Assembly (NCBI GenBank): GCA_964477295.1
Contig: CAYZEZ010000092.1
Span: forward strand, 1-15,885
Reading direction: 5' to 3'
From: CAYZEZ01 sp964477295
GTDB lineage: Bacteria > Bacteroidota > Bacteroidia > Bacteroidales > SM23-62
DNA: 15,885 nt
This document shows positions 8,401 through 15,800 of this stretch, in pieces (position 1 is the stretch's first letter; every line of letters starts with the position of its first letter). The translations under genes and the position numbers were made by a program. The notes beneath the pieces were generated by a model. It had not been told where the DNA came from and did no database searches. It worked only from the letters and a program-made list of their open reading frames with translations.

Positions 8401-9529
8401 CACCCTGATCATAATAATAAGTGGTCCGGGTGTCATTCACATAGTTATAATAATCGTAATCATAATACTGGGATATTTCGTATTCCAGCCTGCCCTGATA
8501 ATCATAATTCCAGAACATCCTGTCCGTGTAGACCCAGCTGTAGCCATCATAATAACTGTTTATCTGTGAACTCCTGTTTCCATAGGTATCATATCCATAC
8601 TGAACCTCTTGGTATCCTGGATAATATGATCCATTCCACTGACCTGTATAGATTTCAGTCAGGGCTTCCGGGTAATCCTCGTTATCATAGTAATGGTAGT
8701 GCATGTACAACGGATCAAAAGCAGCTCCATTCCAGCTATCTTCTTTTATGTAATCAATACGGCCATCCGTATAGTAAAAAAAGATTTTCCTGTTATTATT
8801 TGTCCATAACTGGGTAAATTGGTTGAATGTCTTGACAGTATCGGATACAATCCAGTTATTGGTATCGTAGGCTTTAAAATGTGCTTCGGTAAAATCCCAT
8901 TTGGCTGTGTCTGCATCCCATACCGCCTGGTATTGCTCCACCTGGTTACCATCCGGATCATATACACTCGAATCCATCAACGATACATTTACCCAGGTTC
9001 CTGAACTGTCAACCCAGGTTTGTAAAACCGATCTGACCCGTTTTAAATTTCCGTTATAATTATTTACTACCCGGTTGTAATTTTTCCAGTTACCCATCGA
9101 ATCCGGAGTTTGTATCAGCTGTTCTGTCACGTTCTTATTTAAGTCATAAATGTTAGTATGCCGTTCCATGTTCACCCAACTCAATTCCTGGCCGGCATTA
9201 AAATAGACAATGGAATCATTTTTATAGCTGCCCTGCGTCAGAGCATCAGTCTCCGGATCATTATCTCCATAGACATCAGTTCTGCCATTAACCAAGTCCT
9301 GTCCTAATTTTGCATAGTTCCGGGTACTATCGTTATAATCATAAATATTCCTCATTAATCGCTTAATAGAGTTACTCAACGCATCATCAAGCAGATCAGC
9401 TGCCCCATCGCTAGTATACATCAGGCGATTGTTAAGGGATGAATTATTCTGCCTTTGCAATGCTTTGTCCTGGGCCTGCAGTAATAGAGTTACTGCAAAA
9501 ATTAAAATGAAAGTAAATAGTGTTCTCAT
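5417..9529 (-). CDS. T9SS-secreted giant protein: Rhs/YD-like repeats, SprB repeats, FnIII pair
   Basis: The protein has 1370 residues from ATG 9527-9529. A signal peptide (MRTLFTFILIFAVTLLLQAQ) is followed by a linker with Asn/Asp-rich stretches. About 120-705 is a long array of Tyr/Trp-rich units (YDTYGNR, YDQNGNV, YDEAGNL, with W...W between them) resembling Rhs/YD repeats. About 713-1085 holds five SprB-type repeats (PSCTGDDDGAI, GGNSPYSYLW, SCFGAKDGAIDL, SGGSGPFTYLW, GSYYATITN). About 1089-1255 contains two fibronectin-III-like domains. About 1289-1370 is a T9SS type A sorting domain ending GFYLLRM...VQVVIE, in which the usual YPNP motif reads YPTL. SprB is the large gliding adhesin of Flavobacterium, and its repeats are common in surface proteins. 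I infer a surface adhesin or fibre. The Rhs core and a variable toxin tip are absent, so a polymorphic toxin is unlikely. The stop is 224 bases from the TPR gene start. Confidence 0.9.
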   Translation of the reverse strand: MRTLFTFILIFAVTLLLQAQDKALQRQNNSSLNNRLMYTSDGAADLLDDALSNSIKRLMRNIYDYNDSTRNYAKLGQDLVNGRTDVYGDNDPETDALTQGSYKNDSIVYFNAGQELSWVNMERHTNIYDLNKNVTEQLIQTPDSMGNWKNYNRVVNNYNGNLKRVRSVLQTWVDSSGTWVNVSLMDSSVYDPDGNQVEQYQAVWDADTAKWDFTEAHFKAYDTNNWIVSDTVKTFNQFTQLWTNNNRKIFFYYTDGRIDYIKEDSWNGAAFDPLYMHYHYYDNEDYPEALTEIYTGQWNGSYYPGYQEVQYGYDTYGNRSSQINSYYDGYSWVYTDRMFWNYDYQGRLEYEISQYYDYDYYNYVNDTRTTYYYDQGDGYARSEEEEWDDYTGEWQFIRQNLFSYDQNGNVTEQISQESEFNPVFTSNEKEVYYFDPYGMLVKAVVYEKSLVTGKWKVSIGIVLSYTDKGQFKDFVYQLWSSYLNDWLNLQKTVYHYSSKGDKTETIIYRWNENTDQWEFSEREVFVYNSNGQRIKKISSYWDEIDFQEDKLITYVYDEAGNLVVETDKDLRYDEGNKTDRIYDSANQVIIQVDYSWSEGNWLPEYRTRFTYDSVGSMVQAEHEYYDASGFFWYTDRIETYIYNTDTLLTEIRVEEEGEGLMLVGRTTLEYDSLNLLSALTVEDFDWDIWELKLASKEEHFWTEIENHCGLAVYVIDSILPSCTGDDDGAITLQASGGLAPYTFIFDGGDETSDTVFTGLSGEIYYRFTVKGSAGCILTDSIKLSDPSPISITIEKQDTYPGDATGNATAVVSGGNSPYSYLWTSGVETGTAANLEAGLYFLTVTDSKGCTNNAVAAINDLGGPTIQVKSITDVSCFGAKDGAIDLEIVGMNPYTYTWSTGAQTQDLDNLTAGPYEVRVADKNGLVSVKSLNVRGPEKIELKVATTNASCGVSDGAATVTISGGSGPFTYLWSTSGTGLTETNMAAGAYDFTVTDQDGCSLTRKVTISEAGAPYVVIDSVLNTGCGLMNGGIFLSVPMATDTITYLWSDGSELEDLTGIDPGSYYATITNIAGCKTVISTDVYQEDPKINPICLVTVDSVTGKNLVVWDRVQTEGIASYNIYRESSQKDVFFLAGTIPATDETLFLDTSADPGIRSFRYKLTAVDNCGNESEFSVRHKTMHLTLNLGLDNSVNLIWDLYEGFEFSTYDIWRFTSANGWELLESVPSNTTSYTDFSPPFENLFYVVEVIHPTGCTTSELKAGTLNSSRSNRQSKLQEGNTSVAFGQVADEKVNVYPTLTTGLVNIEWKELAGNYLTLEVHDLTGAVVFNQKFEHLAGTDFTGQIDLSFAAKGFYLLRMISKSGYSAVQVVIE
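5765..6265 (-). repeat. FnIII-like domain pair shared with the 545-3820 gene
   Basis: Residues about 1089-1255 of this protein align along their whole length with residues about 806-985 of the protein at 545-3820 (DNA 866-1405). Shared landmarks in order are ICL.TVD, TGKNLV.W, EGI..YNIYRE, DTS..P..RS.RYKL.AVD.CG.ES, HKT..LT.NLG, and a final C. In both genes the pair sits directly before the T9SS tail. This points to a common cassette acquired by duplication or recombination. Confidence 0.8.
6275..7393 (-). repeat. Five tandem SprB-type repeats
   Basis: The five units cover residues about 713-790, 791-860, 865-935, 940-1008 and 1010-1085 of the giant gene. Each follows the SprB plan: C.G..DG.I.L...GG..PY.Y.W..G, a short link, L.AG.Y...VTD..GC. 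Unit 2 lacks the first Cys, and unit 3 keeps the first Cys but lacks the GC at its end. Single units of the same kind occur twice in the protein at 9899-15885 (residues about 388-463 and 1077-1147 there). Confidence 0.8.
7415..9172 (-). repeat. Rhs/YD-like Tyr/Trp-rich repeat array
   Basis: Residues about 120-705 of the giant gene contain roughly ten irregular units of about 45-55 residues. Each has YD..GN or a variant (YDPDGNQ, YDTYGNR, YDYQGRL, YDQNGNV, YNSNGQR, YDEAGNL), then a polar stretch, then paired Trp residues. Residues about 339-373 are extreme in Tyr content. YD repeats build beta-rich shells or fibres in Rhs and teneurin proteins. Whether this array folds the same way is inference. 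Confidence 0.65.
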
Positions 9530-9724
9530 TAATTTAATAATTTAGGGTATTTTTTTCGAATTTAAGCTTTTAAATCCTAATAATCATATAGTTAGATAAA
9601 ATATTTTTATGAGAATAGTCTGAGATCTAAATTACAAACTTCTGTAAGTTCCATAAATCGCCCCCTGCCTGTATTGCTCTATAAATAATATTAAAATAAT
9701 TTCTTGACAGGTAAAAGGTTAAAA
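9530..9724. other. AT-rich leader/spacer upstream of the giant YD-repeat gene
   Basis: This stretch between the start of the gene at 9529 and the MITE-like element is AT-rich, with homopolymer T runs and stops in all frames over short distances. It should contain the promoter, but I find no convincing TTG / TAnnTTTG pair. No RNA gene or small ORF is visible. Confidence 0.5.
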
Positions 9725-9876
9725 GAAGCTGTCACAAAAGCCGGTTACCTGTCATCCTGAACTTGATTCAGGATCTGTAACAACCTGATAACAATATTCT
9801 TATCCCGAGTGCCCGGGGGGGCACGGCGGGACAGAATGACTATTCCACTGAAATCAGGTACTTTTGAGACAGCCTC
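9725..9876. mobile_element. MITE-like element, copy 2 (152 bp, 14/16 terminal inverted repeats)
   Basis: The left end GAAGCTGTCACAAAAG (9725-9740) and the inverted right end GAGGCTGTCTCAAAAG (9861-9876) agree at 14 of 16 positions. Inside is an 8-bp hairpin (ATCCTGAA 9754-9761 with TTCAGGAT 9767-9774) at the same place as in copy 1. A second, GC-rich hairpin follows (CCCG 9804-9807 and GTGCCC 9809-9814 pairing with GGGCAC 9819-9824 and CGGG 9827-9830). GTCAT (9751) and ATGAC (ending 9840) bound a 90-base core. No coding capacity and no evident target duplication are visible. It ends 22 bases past the stop of the 9899-15885 gene. Similar GGCTGTCTCAAAA ends occur, as far as I recall, in some Bacteroidota insertion sequences, which would supply a transposase in trans; this needs a search. 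Confidence 0.75.
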
Positions 9877-9898
9877 TTCATGCGATTAATCTGCCGGT

Positions 9899-12800
9899 TT
9901 ATTCAATAATCACCTTCAGGGCAGCTTTACCTTCCGGTGTGGTTAATACAATATAATATAATCCTGCTTTCAGGTTATCCCGCTCCAGTATGGCTTCATG
10001 TATTCCTGCACTGATTGTGCCTCTTTTCAATACGCTGATCTTTCTGCCCATTATATCATAGACGGAAAGATCGGCAAATGTTTGCAATGGCAGATAATAT
10101 TTCACAACTGTTATATCCCTGAAAGGATTTGGGAACACTATCATGCTCACTTGACCGGTTAACGGCATCACGGATGATGGCTCGACAACTCCAACATAAA
10201 CTGTATCGCATGAAGTACTGCTTTCGCTGGTTACCGGATTAGTCACGGTAAAACATACCGGGTATATCCCTGGACTGGTATAAGTATGCGTTGGTCTCAT
10301 GCTGGTAGAATCTACCTTGCCATCGCCAAAGCTCCACTTGAATTTCTTGGAATCGCCCAGTGAAACACCGATAAAATCAACAGGATAACTATCTGCCTTT
10401 AGATTTATGGAATCCACTGCATAGCCAAATCCTGCATACAATCCCTTATCTCCGGCACTGATATTTACCAGGGCATATGCCGTGCTCTTGCACCCCCCTG
10501 AACTAGTGATCGCCATTTTTACCAGGTTAATTCCGGGTTCATCGTAGAGATGTGAAGGATTCCTCTTCAGGGATGTATTTTTATCTCCAAAATTCCATAA
10601 CCAATCCACCGGTTTCCCAAATGACCGGTCTGTAAAGGAAGCTGATCTGGCCGATGAATCTGTAGTATAAATAAACTTTGCCAGGCAATCATTTGTCAGG
10701 TCGGTCTCAACCTGTACAAAATCACAGGAGGTATTTGAGATACCAAAGGAGTTTACAACAGTAAGACACACATAATAATATCCTCCTTTCATATAATTGT
10801 GGACCGGGTTCTTTTTGAATGACAATGAATCATCACCAAAATCCCAGATGTATTCTGAAATATCTCCTGTTGAACGATTGGTAAACGCAATATTTCTGTT
10901 CAGTTTGTTGGCAGAATAGATAAAGCTGGCCCTGCAATCAATCCCGCTGCTGCCAACCAGGACAACTTCTTCATAATAATCCATGCATTCCGTCACATTA
11001 TTAAAAGTATTTAATCCGACAACATAGAATCCAGGTGCAGTAAATATGTGCTTTGGATTTAATTTTGTTGAGGAGCTTCCATCCCCGAAGAACCAGAGCA
11101 CATTTGTTGCATCTCCGATCAAATGACTTGTGAATTGTGCAGTATTTGATATTGAATCAATGAAATAAGAAAACCTGGCATTGCACTCGATCGTACCCAC
11201 CTGGACCTGTTTCATTGCTAAATCCATACATAGGCCGGTTGAATCCAATACCGTAAGTGAGATTTTATATAGCCCCGGATTATCGAATTGATGAACCGGT
11301 TCAAAATCTGTTGAATAATCACCGTCCCCAAATGTCCAGAAATAATTCTCAATGTTCCTACTCGAACTGTTTACGACACTTATCGTTCTGGTTTTCATAT
11401 TAACATTTAAACTAAACTTCGCAAAGCAATCAATCTCCCCTACCTGGATTTGCTTCACAATAAAATCAGAGCAATCCTTGATAGTGTCCCTGACGGACAG
11501 TCGTATTTCGTAGATTCCTGCATTCTTATATACATGAATTGGATTTCGCCTGGAGCTGGTGGTACCATCGCCAAAATTCCAGAACCATGAATTCGCATTT
11601 CCAATCGACCTGTCGGCGAAAGTAATGCTCTTCGTTGAAGGATCGACAAAACTTATGAAATTCGCATCCAGGCCACAGGAGGGCTCTCCTACCTGGATTT
11701 TCTTACAAACCTCAGCCAGGTCTCCCGTAGCTTCATCCATAACCATTAAGCATACTTCATACAATCCGGGAATCGCATATACATGACTGGTATCCCCTCC
11801 TATATGATAGGTACCATCACCATAAGTCCAGTACCTTGAGTCGATCAATCCGGATGAGTAATCTGTAAATCTTACCTTCCTGGTATCCGGATCAACCACA
11901 TATGCAAAATCGGCAGCAAGGTTAACAAAACCGGCATCTACGATATGGCATTTCTCCGCCTGGCATCCTGATATTGTATCGAAGATATAGAGGCATACTT
12001 CATATATACCAGGCTGATAATATTTGTGAACAGGATCCGATTTTTCTGAAAACTCACCATCACCGAAGTTCCAGTAATAATTATTGGCAGTTCCGGCCGA
12101 TTCATTTGTAAATTGCATAGTTGTCATCGTACTCTGGTCGGGAATGAACGAAAATTCAGCGGCACACTCAACTGTACCTGCGGTGATCTCATAACATATC
12201 TCTTCGGAACAGTTCAGAACCGAATCAAAGACCGTGAGGCATACATGGTATATATCCGGGAAGGCATACAAATGGGATGGATTGGGCTCATTGGTGCTGG
12301 TTCCGTCGCCGAAATCCCAGAAATATCCCTTGCCGGAAGTCAGTGTTGTGAAATCAACCATGTTCCCTGTGACATCAAATGCAAAATCCGGATTCATATC
12401 GCATGGACCGGGCTGTTTAACGGTTATTGTCTTTGAAGCAGTAAATGAGTTGTTATCCGTCACGGTAACATGGTAAATACCGGCAGCCAGGCCCGTAAGA
12501 TCTTCCGTTACGGCCCCGTTACTCCAGTTTATGGTAAAAGGCGAAAAGTCGCCATTAACTATCAGATCGATGGCTCCGTCGTTTCCGCCAAATGTGGATA
12601 CATCCGTGACCGTATAATCCAGCCAGACAGCGGCAGGCATATCCAGCCTGGAGAGTCCCCCGTTGTATGTTCCGGCCCATATATCGCCATCCCGTGAGAT
12701 GGCAATGGTATACACATTATCTATTACCAGTCCGTCGGCAGATGAAAAATTGGTCCAGTTAGTTCCATCAAATTTATACAAACCTGCACTTCCACCAAAC

Positions 12801-15800
12801 CAGATATTACCGAAGGCATCTTCCTGGATGTCTTCACCGGTACCGTTAATTCCTTCCGGTACGCCATAAGTAAACCAGTTAGTCCCGTCAAATCTATAGA
12901 ATGTCCGGCTCGAAGTAAACCACAGGTTACCATGGCTGTCCATAAAGATCTCACTGATTCCACCCACTGTCTCTCCATTTACTAAATATTCGGTCCAGTT
13001 GGTCCCGTCAAAAGAGCTGATACCTGCGTATGTTGCAAACAGAAGGTTACCTGCATGATCTTCTCCAATGGACAACACAGTGTTATCAAGCAATCCATCA
13101 TCCTTAGTATATTTTGTCCAGGTTGTCCCGTCAAATTTCCATATCCCGGCTCCATACAATCCGAACCATAAATTTCCATCGCTATCTTCATACATGCATT
13201 CAGCCCCCCCATCACCAGCATCATTGTAATGTGGAACAAATTCATTCCCGTCGTATTTTACTATAGATTCGAGGGTTTCATTCCCTATCCAGAGATTGCC
13301 CTTGCTGTCCTTGATCATCTCCCAGGCATATCCTATTATTGAATCCTCCGGTAAATAATATGTCCAGCCTGACCCGTCAAATACCTGGACACCATAAAAT
13401 CCTCCGAACCACATGTTGCCGTCATCATCCTCCAGGCTTGAAAAGACAGTTGGATGATTTAATCCGTTACAGGTATTGTAGGATGTCCAGCCCGGTTGAT
13501 CCGCATAATCACCATATACTTTGTAAGAATAGGCCACAGAATTATTTCCACCGTTCTGATCACTTTCCATGACCAGATTGACGGAGACAGAAAATGTTTT
13601 CTGGTATTCTGTAGTACTCAAATCAACAAGGCTCGGGAAAGTGTACTCGATGGTATCTCCCGGATACAGCACCTGGCTTACCGGATCGGTTGCTATCGGG
13701 ACAAGATCGACAGAATAGGTAACATCAAAATTGTAGATTGTATCTTTTCCAACATTGGCAACCAAAATAATAATGGTATCCGATCCCGGGTTACACTCAT
13801 CAAAATCGCCAATCTCATGGACCAGTTCGATATCTGTATCATAATCCTTTACACACCTGATCGAATAAGCCTGCTCCTGATTTTTATAGGTACGGTTAAT
13901 TCCTCCCATGTCTGCACTAAGGTTCCTGAGTAATGAATAGCCGGTATAAAGCTGTGAAGAGGTCCAGAAATAGGCTTCAAAACCAAGAAGGTAAAATGAC
14001 CCGAATTCATCTCTGAAACCGGCAGGAACAGCATTAAATCCGGAAGAATTTGTGGCAAATGTATTTGGGGACTCCCAAAGTCCTGTATCCAGCAGTGTTC
14101 CGGGAGACTTGAGCATCCCTCCCTGGTCAAAGCCCCGCCATCCATTTCCGGCAGCTTGCCCTCCATCCATGCCAAGAAATACTTCCATTGATTGCCATTC
14201 CATATCTGAAGGCAGGTGGTATCCGGTGGGACAAACACCCTGGGTCATCTCAATCATGCTGCTGTCCATGGCAGCGGCCCAGGTATAGAGCCTTCCATAA
14301 TCGGTTGTATTTAAAGTATCATCATTTGGCATATAATTGCCGGGTATTAATCTTCCGTCAGCATAATGCATCGACCTGAGGTTCTGTGCCATCCAGATAG
14401 CTTTCCCAATAAATACAGTGTTATAGTTAATCCCATCAAAATCCATAATCGGTAAATAGGGCTGGGATATTGTTATCTTCATCGTAGCGGTGACCGCCCT
14501 GTTATCTGTAACTAACACCTCATAGGTCCCTGCTGTTAATCCGGTCTGATCCTCATTGGCCGGCACCAATCCTGAACCATCCATTGTGGTCCACATGTAT
14601 GAATACGGTGACTGTCCGCCATCAACAGTTATATCAATAGTTCCATCTGTGCCCTGGTAGGTGCTTACGTTTGTTTTATTGTAGTGAACAGACATATCAC
14701 TCAGTTCCCAATTATAAGATCCGGGTGTGTGGCTTATCCATTCTATATAATAGGTAATTCCCGCATTCATGAATACTGTTAATGCGGTTTGATTTTTACA
14801 CACGTAATCCGCATAATCTATAAGCCCGTCATTACAATCAGCATATACTCTCACCCAGGTATATACATCCGTAAGTCCACAGGTTGACAGGTTCACATTA
14901 GCTGAAATAGCAGGAGTATAACTGAACCATTCTGACCCGGGAAGTGAGTCGGGACAATTATTCATGCCCAATACGGCAGGAAAAGGATTGGAGCAAAATT
15001 CCCCGGGCAGGGCTGGCCCTTCCGTCAGGGTCCAGTTATATACACCAGCTGTATAGATTCCACTCCACTTGATATAATAGGTCTGGCCAAGGCTTATTTC
15101 AATATTGGCCTCAGATTGATTACCCATCTCGCAACCATTGTCGTTACCTCCGAGCCACATGTCATTACAACCGGACCATACATCCACCCAGGTGTTTTCT
15201 ACAGTCAGGCCACATGTTGAAAGGGTCATCTTTCCGTCCATGGTGGCTGTATAGGTAAACCACTGGTCGGTGTGCTGGGTATGATCAGCCATATTGGTCC
15301 CGGCAAAAGCCGGTTTGGCAAAAGAACAAAGTTCCCCGGGTATTGATGCTCTTTCAGACAGGCTCCAGTTATAGGTGCCGGGAGAATAATACGGAGCCCA
15401 GTGGATATAATATTTTTTCCCGGTTGTTGTTGGGACAGTCATTTTAGATTGTGGTCCACAGTAATCATCCGAGTTGCCCAGGTGTTCACCTTCACAGGTG
15501 TCAGCAAAGATCTCCAGCCAGGTATTTGCAGCAGTAAGGCCACATGATGATACTTCAAGTATTCCATCCATTTTTGCCGTATAAACAAACCATTGCTCCA
15601 CATCACCTGCGTGATCTGCCACATGGATACCTGTATCGACAGCTATCGGGCTGGTGCAATCAATTCCTGGTGTAACCTGTAGTGGAATAAATATTTCGTC
15701 ACATCCGATGGTGGCAAATGCTCTTCCTTCCTCTGACCAGTCAATCCCATTATTAAAGACCATGACTATGCCCCTGATCTCTGCGGCCCCTGTTCCATAA

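Noticed and set aside
7415..9172. Rhs polymorphic toxin
   Set aside because: YD-like repeats are present, but there is no Rhs core hallmark, no toxin domain and no immunity gene next door; the protein continues into SprB repeats and a sorting domain.
10187..12403. CRISPR-like spaced repeats
   Set aside because: The periodicity of about 240 bases comes from encoded PKD domains; there are no short identical DNA repeats with uniform spacers.
12113..12436. Plus-strand open frame of 107 codons
   Set aside because: It is antisense to PKD and SprB coding sequence with clear protein-level repeats; a shadow frame.
12641..13495. Sensor part of a hybrid two-component system
   Set aside because: Reg_prop-type units are present, but there is no transmembrane helix, kinase or response-regulator domain; the protein ends in PKD repeats and a T9SS tail.
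13496..13933. Plus-strand open frame of 145 codons
   Set aside because: It lies opposite the well-supported CARDB-like and FISUMP part of the giant protein; its translation has no domain, signal or sensible composition.
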